Below, one piece after another: positions 1 to 8,651 of a stretch of 20,603 nt of DNA (its first letter is position 1; each line of letters opens with the position of its first letter). The translations under genes and the position numbers were made by a program. Below the pieces are notes generated by a model. The model saw only the letters and a program-made list of their open reading frames with translations. It did not search any database and had not been told where the DNA came from. The stretch comes from JBPCPM01 sp050999155 (GTDB taxonomy: Bacteria > Actinomycetota > Thermoleophilia > Solirubrobacterales > 70-9), in NCBI GenBank assembly GCA_050999155.1, contig JBPCPM010000075.1:1-20603 (forward strand). Reading direction: 5' to 3'.

Positions 1-834
1 ATCAAGGTCCGATCCGCGCAGCGACTTGGTCAGCGCCGAGGCGAAGTCGTAGTGCTGGTCGCCGGCCCGGTCGTAGCGGACGGCCTGGCGCTGCAACGCG
101 TCCTCGGCGACGGCAAGGTCGATCTCCGGCAGGCCGCCGTCGCGGGCCAGGGCCACCGCCCGCTCCAGCGCGGCCAGGGCGGCTCGGGCGTCGCCGCCGG
201 CCTGGCGTGCCAGGTGGGCGATCGCCTCGTCGGACAACGGCGGCGCATCGGGAACGCCGCGCTCGTCGTCGAGGGCGCGGCGCAGGACCTCGGCCGTGTC
301 GCCGGCATCGAGGGCGCGCAGCTCGTAGACCTGGCACCGCGACAGCAACGCCGAGTTGACCTCGAAGTAGGGGTTCTCGGTGGTTGCTCCCGTCAGCACG
401 ACGAGGCCCTCTTCCACGGCCGGCAGCAGGGCGTCCTGCTGGGCCTTGTTGAAGCGGTGGATCTCGTCGAGGAAGAACACGGTCCGCCGGCCCGATTGCC
501 GGCGCTGGCGCGCGCGCTCGAGCACGCCCCGGACCTCGGCCCGGCCGGCCTGCACCGCCGAGAGCTCCTCGAACGCTCCCTCGGCCCGTTCGGCGGCCAG
601 GCGGGCGAGCGTCGTCTTGCCCGTCCCCGGAGGTCCGTGGAAGACGGCCGAGTGCAACCGCCCCGCCTCCACGGCGACGCGGAGCCCGGCGCCGTCGTCG
701 AGCAGGTGGCGCTGGCCGATGAACTGCTCGAGGGTGCGGGGTCGCATCCGCGCCGCCAGGGGCAGGTCGCCGTCCGGCACCTCGGTCGTTGCGCCGGAGC
801 GGTGATCGTCGGGGGGCTCGAACAGCGTCTCCAT
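1..834 (-). CDS. rarA: Replication-associated recombination protein RarA (MgsA), N-terminal part, runs off window
   Basis: The frame from ATG at 834 stays open to base 1 (278 codons), so the C-terminus lies outside the window. The product is an AAA+ ATPase of the RarA/MgsA/WRNIP1 family, a DNA-dependent clamp-loader-like ATPase that acts at stalled replication forks. Visible motifs are Walker A GPPGTGKT at residues 67-74, Walker B with the family-specific FFLDEIHRFNK at about 120-130, sensor 1 TGATTENP at 148-155, and the RarA-typical GDxHYDxxSALTKSLRGSD near 258-277. The IHRFNK and SLRGSD blocks separate it from RuvB and DnaX. A TATCCT hexamer (minus strand, 847-842) ends 7 nt before the ATG, consistent with a leaderless transcript. 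It is divergent from the TauE-like gene with only 42 bp between the starts. Confidence 0.95.
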   Translation of the reverse strand, partial: METLFEPPDDHRSGATTEVPDGDLPLAARMRPRTLEQFIGQRHLLDDGAGLRVAVEAGRLHSAVFHGPPGTGKTTLARLAAERAEGAFEELSAVQAGRAEVRGVLERARQRRQSGRRTVFFLDEIHRFNKAQQDALLPAVEEGLVVLTGATTENPYFEVNSALLSRCQVYELRALDAGDTAEVLRRALDDERGVPDAPPLSDEAIAHLARQAGGDARAALAALERAVALARDGGLPEIDLAVAEDALQRQAVRYDRAGDQHYDFASALTKSLRGSDLD

Positions 835-876
835 GCACGGCAGGATAGGTGTGCGCCATGCGGATACCGTGGCGGC
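835..876. promoter_or_regulatory. Overlapping divergent promoters of rarA and the TauE-like gene
   Basis: The 42-bp divergent gap holds a -10-like TATCCT on the minus strand (847-842, 7 nt before the rarA ATG) and TACCGT on the plus strand (865-870, 6 nt before GTG 877). The two hexamers are 17 bp apart, so each lies in the expected -35 area of the other and two polymerases could not bind together. No clear -35 was found for either. The hexamers are seen directly; promoter function is inferred from position. Confidence 0.45.
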
Positions 877-1635
877 GTGGATCCCGGCGTTGCCGAGCTG
901 GTCACCCTCGGGGTGTGGTCGTTCGCCGTGGCCCTCGCGGGCGGTGTCGCCGGTCTGGTGTTGGGCAACCTGCGGCTGCCGCTGGTCATCGTGCTGGCGA
1001 GCTCTCCGGCGGCGGGAGCGGCGGCCAACCTGCTGATCAGCGGAGCGGCGGCCTCGGCCGCCGCGGTGACCCACCTGCGATCGGGCCGCGTCGATCGCAG
1101 GCTCTTCGCCTGGCTGGCCGTGCCGACGTTGCTCGGCGGGTTCGCCGGAGGGCTGCTCGCGGGCTCGCTGCCCGACCGGGCGCTCGTGATCCTCATCGCG
1201 GTGGTGGTCCTCCTCGGAGCCGTCGAGGTCGGCCGTCGCGGCCGCCGGGGAGTTGCGCCCGCGGCTGGAGGCCCGTTTCGCCCGAGGGCGGCCCTCGGGG
1301 TCGGAGCGGTCGTCGGGGCGCTCGGCGGGATGGTCGGGCTGATGCTCGGATCGCTGCGCCTGCCGGCGCTGGTGCGGTGGGTGGGCGTCAGGCCGGCCGC
1401 GGCCGTCGGGACCAACAGCGCGGTCGGCGTGCTTCTCGGGATCGGGGGACTGATCGGTCACCTCGGTTCCGGCGGCATCGACGTCGAGCTGGCCGTCGCG
1501 GGCCTGATCGGTGCGGTGCCCGGCGCGGCCCTGGGCGCGAGCTTCACCGGGCGCCTCGACGAGGGCCCGCTGATGCGGGCCATCTCCGCCGTGCTGGTCG
1601 TCAGCGCGATCGCCCTCGTCGTCCAGGCCTTCTGA
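877..1635 (+). CDS. TauE/SafE-family membrane permease (sulfite/organosulfur exporter-like)
   Basis: This 252-residue, highly hydrophobic protein has about 7-8 membrane segments. An internal duplication is visible: GGVAGLVLGNLRLPLV at about residues 22-37 recurs as GGMVGLMLGSLRLPAL at 150-165, and each copy is followed by an Ala/Gly-rich helix containing N (AAANLLISG, VGTNSAVG). This two-repeat layout is typical of TauE/SafE/DUF81 permeases, which move sulfite, sulfoacetate or related anions; the substrate here cannot be read from sequence. GTG 877 is the first usable in-frame start after the rarA divergent region and sits 6 nt after TACCGT. The open frame extends far upstream, but that part is antisense to rarA. 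It lies 35 nt before the ABC ATPase, which may or may not be co-transcribed. Confidence 0.85.
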   Translation: MDPGVAELVTLGVWSFAVALAGGVAGLVLGNLRLPLVIVLASSPAAGAAANLLISGAAASAAAVTHLRSGRVDRRLFAWLAVPTLLGGFAGGLLAGSLPDRALVILIAVVVLLGAVEVGRRGRRGVAPAAGGPFRPRAALGVGAVVGALGGMVGLMLGSLRLPALVRWVGVRPAAAVGTNSAVGVLLGIGGLIGHLGSGGIDVELAVAGLIGAVPGAALGASFTGRLDEGPLMRAISAVLVVSAIALVVQAF

Positions 1636-1670
1636 GGAGCCCGGGTGGGCGGGTGGCAGACTGCGGCTCG

Positions 1671-2351
1671 ATGCCTCCCGGGCCACCCCGCACGGCAGGG
1701 CCTTCCCGCGGGTCCGGAAGCCCGCTGTTCGCCATGCGCGCGGTCACGGTCGAGCGCCAGGGCCGCCGGGTCCTCGCCGACGTCGACCTGGAGATCGGCT
1801 CGGCCCGGATCACGGCCGTGGTGGGGCCATCGGGGTCGGGCAAGACCACCCTGCTGCGGTTGTGCAATCGCCTGGAGGTCCCCACGACCGGCGTCGTCGA
1901 GTTCCGCGGCGACGTTCTCGTGACGCTGGACCCGCTGGCCCTCCGGCGCCGGGTGGGGATGGTCTTCCAGCGCCCCACCCCGTTCCCCGGGACGGTGCGG
2001 GAGAACCTCGAGGTCGCCCGGCCCGGCCTCCCGGCCGGCGACGCCGAGCACGCGCTCACCCGGGCCGGGCTCGGCTCAGCGTTCCTCGATCGCGAGGCCA
2101 CCGAGCTCTCCGGCGGCGAAGCGCAACGTGTCTGTCTCGCCCGGGCGCTGGTCGCCGAGCCGGAGGTGCTGCTCATGGACGAACCGACCTCGGCCCTCGA
2201 CGACACCGCAAGCCGCGCCCTCGAGGATCAGGCGCGTCTTCTCGCCGACGGGGGTGTGCCGATGGTGTGGGTCACCCACGACTCCGCCCAGGTGCAGCGC
2301 CTGGCGGACGCCGTGGTGGAGATCGACGAGGGGCGGGTGGTCTCGTGCTGA
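1671..2351 (+). CDS. fetA: ABC transporter ATP-binding protein, FetA/YbbL-type
   Basis: The product is a 226-residue ABC ATPase with Walker A GPSGSGKT (52-59), Q-loop Gln100, signature LSGGEAQR (146-153), Walker B LLMDEPTSALD (167-177) and H-loop His203. Its short length and the immediately following FetB-family permease point to the FetAB (YbbLM) exporter, implicated in iron export and oxidative-stress resistance in E. coli. The ATPase alone could be assigned to other small ABC families such as PstB; the partner decides the call. ATG 1671 is preferred because CAGACT (1657-1662) ends 8 nt before it; ATG 1734 is a possible shorter start that still keeps Walker A. Its 3' end overlaps the permease start by 7 nt, indicating translational coupling. 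Confidence 0.8.
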   Translation: MPPGPPRTAGPSRGSGSPLFAMRAVTVERQGRRVLADVDLEIGSARITAVVGPSGSGKTTLLRLCNRLEVPTTGVVEFRGDVLVTLDPLALRRRVGMVFQRPTPFPGTVRENLEVARPGLPAGDAEHALTRAGLGSAFLDREATELSGGEAQRVCLARALVAEPEVLLMDEPTSALDDTASRALEDQARLLADGGVPMVWVTHDSAQVQRLADAVVEIDEGRVVSC

Positions 2352-3181
2352 GAAGCGGCGACGTCAGCGCCCTCGGGCTGGCGGCCTCGCTGCTGTTCGT
2401 CGCGCTTGCGGTGGCGTTGTCGCTGCGCCAGCACCTGGGTCTCGCGTCGGCGATGGCCTGGGCGTCGGCGCGGGCGCTGGCCCAGCTGCTGCTGGTCGGC
2501 CTCGGGCTCGCCCTGGTCATCGATCCCGACCAGCCGCTGCTGCTCTCGTGGCTGTGGATCGCCGGGATGGTCGTCTTCGCGGCGGTGGTCGTCCGCCAGC
2601 GCGCGCCCGAGGTGCCGCGCCTGCTGTCGCTGGCCTTCACGGCCTTCGCCCTGACGGCCGCCGTCACGATCGGGGTGCTGTTCGGGCTGCGGGTGTTTCC
2701 CCTCGAGGCCCGGGCCCTGGTGCCGCTGGGCGGAATGGTGATCGGCAACTCGATGAACGCCTCCGTGGTGGCCGTGCGCCGGGTGGTCGAGGAGCTACGC
2801 GACAAGCGACCGGAGGTCGAGGCCCGGCTGGCACTGGGTCAACCCGGCCGCCAGGCCGCGATGCCGTCGATCCGCGCGGCGCTGCGGATCGCGCTGACTC
2901 CCCAGATCGAGACCACCCGCGCCGTCGGCATCGTGTTCCTGCCCGGCGCGATGACCGGCCTCATCCTGGCCGGGGTGGACCCGGTGGACGCCGTGCTGGT
3001 CCAGGCCGTCGTGATGTACATGATTCTCGCCTCGGCGGCCGTGACCACCAGCGTCGTCGCGCTCGGGCTCACCGGCCGGTTGTTCACCGCCGACCACCGG
3101 TTGATCGATCTGGCGCGGACCGGCGGCGCTGCCGATCCGGAGCCCGCCGGCGCCCGGGGGGCCCGTCGGTTGCGGCGGTAG
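2345..3181 (+). CDS. fetB: ABC transporter permease, FetB/UPF0014 family
   Basis: This 278-residue membrane protein begins at GTG 2345 and overlaps the fetA stop. Conserved UPF0014 blocks are visible: VPLGGMVIGNSMNAS (126-140), TPQIETTRAVGIVFLPGAMTGLILAG (185-210) and the VQAVVMYMILASAAVTT helix (219-235). About six to seven membrane segments fall near 8-26, 40-59, 68-85, 97-116, 127-145, 193-210 and 218-242, with a charged cytoplasmic loop RRVVEELRDKRPEVE (145-159) that is typical of the family. It should form the membrane channel driven by the preceding ATPase; export of iron or another metal is inferred from the family. The stop codon TAG (3179-3181) lies inside TAGGCT (3179-3184), a possible -10 for the next gene. 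Confidence 0.85.
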   Translation: MLRSGDVSALGLAASLLFVALAVALSLRQHLGLASAMAWASARALAQLLLVGLGLALVIDPDQPLLLSWLWIAGMVVFAAVVVRQRAPEVPRLLSLAFTAFALTAAVTIGVLFGLRVFPLEARALVPLGGMVIGNSMNASVVAVRRVVEELRDKRPEVEARLALGQPGRQAAMPSIRAALRIALTPQIETTRAVGIVFLPGAMTGLILAGVDPVDAVLVQAVVMYMILASAAVTTSVVALGLTGRLFTADHRLIDLARTGGAADPEPAGARGARRLRR

Positions 3182-3217
3182 GCTCGGAGCGGTGATCGCG
3201 AACGGGCAGACCCGGGG

Positions 3218-4540
3218 GTGGAGAGGGTGAGCGCAGACACCGCGGTCCAGCTCGGCGCCGAGCTGATCGGGTTCGACACCTCCAACCCGCCCGGCAACGA
3301 GGAGCGAGCCCAGGCCCACCTCGACCGGCTGCTGACAGACGCCGGGTTCACCACCACGCAGGTGGCACGCACCAGCGGCCGGCCGAACCTCGTGGCCCGG
3401 CTGGACAGCGGCGAGCCGGGCCCGGTCGTCGGCCTGCTGGGTCACGTCGACACCGTGCTGGCGGATCCGGACGAGTGGCGACACGACCCCTGGTCGGGCG
3501 CGGTCATCGACGGCGAGCTGTGGGGCCGGGGCGCCCTGGACATGAAGGGGCAGGTCGCGGCCGAGGTCGGCGCCACGCTCGATCTCGTCGCCGGCGGGTG
3601 GCGGCCCCGGCGGGGAACGCTGCTGGTGATCGTCACCGCCGACGAGGAGACCGGGGCCTCCCAGGGGGCCCGATGGCTGTGCGACGAGCACGCCGATCTC
3701 GTCCGCTGCGACATCGTGGTCAACGAGGGGGGCGGGCCCGTCTTCGACTACGGCGGGCAGCGGTTCCAGACCGTCTGTGTCGGCGAGAAGGGGGTGAGCC
3801 GTTTCGAGATCGAGGCGAGAGGCCAGGCCGGGCACGCGTCGGTCCCCCGGTTGGGCGACAACGCCCTGCTCAAGCTGGCCGAGCCCCTGCGACGGATCGG
3901 CGAGCGCCAGCCGCCGCCGGAGCGAACCCCGGAGGGGGTGGCGCTGGCCGAAGCCCTGCTCGGGCCCGGCGCGCTGGACGGTCCCGACGAAGCGGCCGCG
4001 GCCGCCCTGGCCTTGGAGCGCGTGCGCGCCGTCGACCGGCGGATCGCCGACCTGCTGCTGGAGCCGATGCTCGGCGTGACGCTGGTGCCGACGATGGCCC
4101 GCGCGTCGGCCAAGGCCAACGTCATTCCCTCCCGGGCCTCGGTCCTCGTCGACTGCCGGGTGCCGCCCGGACTGGGGTCCGACCACGCGCGCGCCCGGGC
4201 AGAGCTCGTCCTCGGATCGGATCCCGATCTCGAGCTGCGCTTCGTCGAGGAGGTCGTGGGCAACCGGTCGCCAACGTCCTCGGAAGCGATGGACATGATC
4301 ACCGGGTGGGCCCGCCGCCACGACGCGATCCCCGTGCCGGTCCTGCTGCCGGGCTTCAGCGACAGTCACTGGTTCCGGGCGGCGTTCGACACACAGGCGT
4401 ACGGGTTCTTCCCCCAGCGCGAGCAGGACCTCTACGAGGTCGCCCCGCTGATCCACGCGCCGGACGAGCGCGTGGCCGTGGAGGACCTCGTCCATGCGTC
4501 TGCCTTCTACCGGAAGTTCGTGACCACGTTGCTGGGCTGA
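3218..4540 (+). CDS. M20-family zinc metallopeptidase/deacylase (ArgE/DapE/CPG2-like)
   Basis: The 440-residue length is usual for M20 di-zinc hydrolases. Motifs seen are HVDT (His76, Asp78) for metal 1, GRGALDMKG with bridging Asp108, catalytic ADEETG with Glu143/Glu144, a further probable ligand in NEGGG (Glu170), and the distal His413 in LIHAPDERV. The lid/dimerisation domain is recognisable by GEKGVSRFEIEARGQAGHAS. The family cleaves amide bonds of N-acyl amino acids or dipeptides; the exact substrate cannot be inferred. GTG 3218 is chosen as the start; GTG 3227 is possible but has GGAGAGG directly abutting it, too close for a ribosome site. TAGGCT at 3179-3184 could be a -10 giving a leader of about 25-30 nt. 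The gene lies 37 nt after fetB and 24 nt before the DUF1385 gene. Confidence 0.9.
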   Translation: MERVSADTAVQLGAELIGFDTSNPPGNEERAQAHLDRLLTDAGFTTTQVARTSGRPNLVARLDSGEPGPVVGLLGHVDTVLADPDEWRHDPWSGAVIDGELWGRGALDMKGQVAAEVGATLDLVAGGWRPRRGTLLVIVTADEETGASQGARWLCDEHADLVRCDIVVNEGGGPVFDYGGQRFQTVCVGEKGVSRFEIEARGQAGHASVPRLGDNALLKLAEPLRRIGERQPPPERTPEGVALAEALLGPGALDGPDEAAAAALALERVRAVDRRIADLLLEPMLGVTLVPTMARASAKANVIPSRASVLVDCRVPPGLGSDHARARAELVLGSDPDLELRFVEEVVGNRSPTSSEAMDMITGWARRHDAIPVPVLLPGFSDSHWFRAAFDTQAYGFFPQREQDLYEVAPLIHAPDERVAVEDLVHASAFYRKFVTTLLG

Positions 4541-4564
4541 CATCATGGATCGCAGGTTGCGACC

Positions 4565-5419
4565 GTGAGCGACACCCCCGCCAGCCAGCCCGACGAAATG
4601 CCCCCGGAGGCCGATGCCGCCCCCGAGGGCGAGCCGCTGCGCCTCGGAGGGATGGCGCTGCGCAACGGGCTGCTGATCCACGGGCCGACGAGCTGGGCCG
4701 CGGCGGTCCGCGACACCGACGGCGAGATCCACGTCGGGTCGGGGCGCAAGCCGAGCTTCGCCCCCGACGTGGTCGGACGCGCCCCGTTTCTCCGTGGGCC
4801 CGTCAAGCTGGCCGAGGCCTTTGCCGTCCTGCCGCTCGTGCGGATGCGGCTCCCGGCGGCCCGGTTGCCGTTCGAGTCGCCGGCCGTCGCCGCCAGCGCG
4901 GGCGGCAGCATCCTTCTGACGAGCGTCGTGCGGCGAGGCGGGCCGCCGAGCGTCGGCCGAGAGCTCGCGGCCTCGGTCCTCGGGCTGGTGCCCGCGGTGA
5001 CGGCGCTGCGCGGCTCGCAGCTGGCCTCCTACCACGGCGTCGAGCACAAGGCGATCGGCGCCTACGAGCAGGGCTCGATGGATCCACGCACGGCCACCAA
5101 GGAGCACGACCGCTGCGGATCGAACCTCTTGGCGCCCATGCTGGCCCTGACGGCGGCCGGCCAGCTGCTTCTGGAGAGCCTGCCCATGCCACCCGGGGTG
5201 GTCGTACGCGGCGCCGTGACCGCCGGGGCCGTGTCCGGGGCGGTCGAGGCGTTCACCTGGTCCGAGCGCCACCCCGACTCGGCGCTGGCCCGGGCCTTCC
5301 ACGCGCCCGGCCAGGCGATCCAGCAGCTGTTCGCAACCCGCGAGCCCGACGAGGACCAGATCGAGGTCGGGATCGCCGCGCTGCGCGAGGCCCTGCGCGC
5401 GGAGGGCGTCGACGCCTGA
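4565..5419 (+). CDS. DUF1385 (YqhQ-like) membrane protein, putative metal-dependent enzyme
   Basis: The 284-residue product shows the three DUF1385 signature blocks: GGMALRNG (28-35), YHGVEHK (156-162) and HDRCGSNLL (181-189). The conserved His157, Glu160, His161, His181 and Cys184 look like a metal site. Hydrophobic stretches near 106-121, 134-147, 188-205 and 212-230 suggest several membrane helices. The N-terminal 25 residues are acidic, proline-rich and probably disordered. The biochemical role is unknown; B. subtilis YqhQ belongs to this family. GTG 4565 lies 6 nt after CAGGTT (4553-4558), a weak -10-like match; co-transcription with the upstream peptidase (24 nt away) is equally possible. 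Confidence 0.88.
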   Translation: MSDTPASQPDEMPPEADAAPEGEPLRLGGMALRNGLLIHGPTSWAAAVRDTDGEIHVGSGRKPSFAPDVVGRAPFLRGPVKLAEAFAVLPLVRMRLPAARLPFESPAVAASAGGSILLTSVVRRGGPPSVGRELAASVLGLVPAVTALRGSQLASYHGVEHKAIGAYEQGSMDPRTATKEHDRCGSNLLAPMLALTAAGQLLLESLPMPPGVVVRGAVTAGAVSGAVEAFTWSERHPDSALARAFHAPGQAIQQLFATREPDEDQIEVGIAALREALRAEGVDA

Positions 5420-5441
5420 TCCGCCCTCGGGGCCTCCAGTA

Positions 5442-5453
5442 CGGAGCGCTCCG
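5442..5453. repeat. Perfect 12-bp palindrome upstream of the FtsH-like gene
   Basis: CGGAGCGCTCCG is a perfect palindrome in the 51-bp gap between the DUF1385 stop and the FtsH-like start, 17 bp before the ATG. It could be an operator or a small RNA hairpin; in such GC-rich DNA a chance occurrence is plausible. Confidence 0.3.
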
Positions 5454-5470
5454 AGCCGATAGCAAGGGCG

Positions 5471-7696
<2,226 letters not shown>

Positions 7697-7724
7697 GCCA
7701 CCCGGGAGCGTCCCGCCGAGCGCT

Positions 7725-7753
7725 CGATCTCGCCCGCCGAGCGGGAGATATCG
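7725..7753. terminator. Imperfect hairpin downstream of the FtsH-like gene
   Basis: CGATCTCGCCCGC and GCGGGAGATATCG flank a 3-nt loop (CGA), forming a GC-rich stem with a small bulge. It lies 28 nt after the protease stop and before the epimerase promoter, a sensible place for a terminator. No U-tract follows, so intrinsic termination is uncertain. Confidence 0.35.
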
Positions 7754-7797
7754 AGAGCTCACGGCGGTGGACCCGGCCGTCGGATCCGGGCGATGCG

Positions 7798-7803
7798 TAC
7801 ACT
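7798..7803 (+). promoter_or_regulatory. -10-like TACACT of the epimerase gene
   Basis: TACACT is followed by 9 nt and then ATG 7813. The spacing would put the transcription start at or next to the start codon, implying leaderless mRNA. No convincing -35 was seen. Confidence 0.45.
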
Positions 7804-7812
7804 GCGGCCCGC

Positions 7813-8223
7813 ATGTTCGGCCGCATCGACCACATCGGCGTCGCCGTCGAGGATCTCGACGGCGCCATCGCCCTCTACCGCGACAGCTTCGAGATGGAGC
7901 TTGTCCACCGCGAGACCGTCGAGTCCCAGGGCGTCGAGGCCGTGTTGCTCGACGTCGGCGACGGCCACGTCGAGCTCCTGCGCCCGCTTGGCCCCGACAC
8001 CCCCGTCGGCAAGTACCTGGCCCGCAAGGGCACCGGCCTGCACCACGTCGCCTACGCGGTGTCCGATATCGCCGCGACGCTCGACAAGCTGCGGGACGCC
8101 GGCGTCGGCCTGATCGACGAGCAGCCCCGGCCCGGCATCTGCCGCAGCCAGGTCGCCTTTCTGCACCCGCGCGCCACCGGAGGCGTGCTCACCGAGGTCG
8201 TACAGCCAGCGGAGGTTCACTGA
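7813..8223 (+). CDS. mce: Methylmalonyl-CoA epimerase (VOC/glyoxalase fold)
   Basis: This 136-residue VOC-superfamily protein has the two-half arrangement of methylmalonyl-CoA epimerase: IDHIGVAVEDLDGAIALYRD at the N-terminus and GLHHVAYAVSDI at 75-86. Predicted metal ligands are His7, Glu54 (HVELL), His78 and Glu128 (GVLTEVV). The closing block RSQVAFLHPRATGGVLTEVVQP is characteristic of the family. The enzyme interconverts (R)- and (S)-methylmalonyl-CoA, linking propionyl-CoA metabolism to succinyl-CoA; a fumarase gene lies elsewhere in the window, but the two need not be functionally linked. ATG 7813 is supported by TACACT 9 nt upstream. The stop TGA overlaps the next gene's ATG. Confidence 0.92.
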   Translation: MFGRIDHIGVAVEDLDGAIALYRDSFEMELVHRETVESQGVEAVLLDVGDGHVELLRPLGPDTPVGKYLARKGTGLHHVAYAVSDIAATLDKLRDAGVGLIDEQPRPGICRSQVAFLHPRATGGVLTEVVQPAEVH

Positions 8224-8438
8224 TGGACACGAAGCGCATCCAGGTCGGATTCGAGGGCGGGCAGGTCCTGTCGCTGCGTCTCGCCGACGAGCACCTCGAG
8301 CCCCTGCGCAAGGCGGTCTTCGAGGGCAAGGGCTGGACCACGGTCCAGACCGCCGACGGCGAGGTCCACCTCGACAGCTCCGAGGTGGTCTTCGTCCAGG
8401 GCGAGTCCGGCGACCAATCGGTGGGGTTCGGGGCCTAG
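8223..8438 (+). CDS. Small conserved-looking protein of unknown function, coupled to mce
   Basis: The product has 71 residues and starts at ATG 8223 within an ATGA overlap with mce, which argues strongly for a real, co-translated gene. It reads as a compact alpha/beta domain: strand IQVGFEGGQVLSLRL, helix EHLEPLRKAVFEG, strand WTTVQTADGEVHLD, strand EVVFVQ, then a short flexible tail. The pattern is loosely reminiscent of the small actinobacterial DUF3107 proteins (strand, acidic helix, then a G-rich strand ending in VxxV), but I cannot assign a family. Function is unknown; the position suggests co-regulation with propionate/methylmalonyl metabolism. Confidence 0.7.
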   Translation: MDTKRIQVGFEGGQVLSLRLADEHLEPLRKAVFEGKGWTTVQTADGEVHLDSSEVVFVQGESGDQSVGFGA

Positions 8439-8639
8439 GCCGGCTGGGGCGCGTCGCGCGTAGGACTCACGGCACCCCCCCCGCCGAACTCCTTCTGGTG
8501 CACCGCCCGCGGACCATTTCAGGAGGTGAGGGGCGTTTGGGTGCACGGGAAGGAGCGCTCAGGCGGCGTCAGGCTGGCGGTGTTGGGCGTTGGGCATTGG
8601 TTGTGACGGGTCGTGCCAGATCCGTGCGGGTGGGGGGCC
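8439..8639. other. Non-coding interval with repeated GGTGCAC and a C8 tract
   Basis: About 200 bp between the small mce-coupled gene and the prepilin-like gene. It holds a run of eight C (8475-8482), the palindrome GGTGCACC (8497-8504) and a second GGTGCAC (8540-8546) 43 bp away, then G/T-rich DNA leading to TACGGT. AGGAGGTGAG (8521-8530) looks like a ribosome site, but no convincing gene follows it. No RNA gene was recognised. Confidence 0.4.
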
Positions 8640-8645
8640 TACGGT
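8640..8645 (+). promoter_or_regulatory. -10-like TACGGT of the prepilin-like gene
   Basis: TACGGT is followed by 6 nt (CGGGCG) and then GTG 8652, the same geometry as other leaderless candidates in the window. It supports GTG 8652 over the upstream in-frame GTG 8613. Confidence 0.45.
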
Positions 8646-8651
8646 CGGGCG

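Noticed and set aside
1671..2351. PstB-type phosphate ABC ATPase
   Set aside because: No phosphate permease or binding-protein genes are present and the coupled membrane protein is UPF0014/FetB family.
8613..8651. Earlier GTG start for the prepilin-like protein
   Set aside because: Starting at 8613 puts 13 extra residues with Cys and Pro before the leader; GTG 8652 gives the short basic N-terminus typical of prepilins and follows TACGGT by 6 nt.
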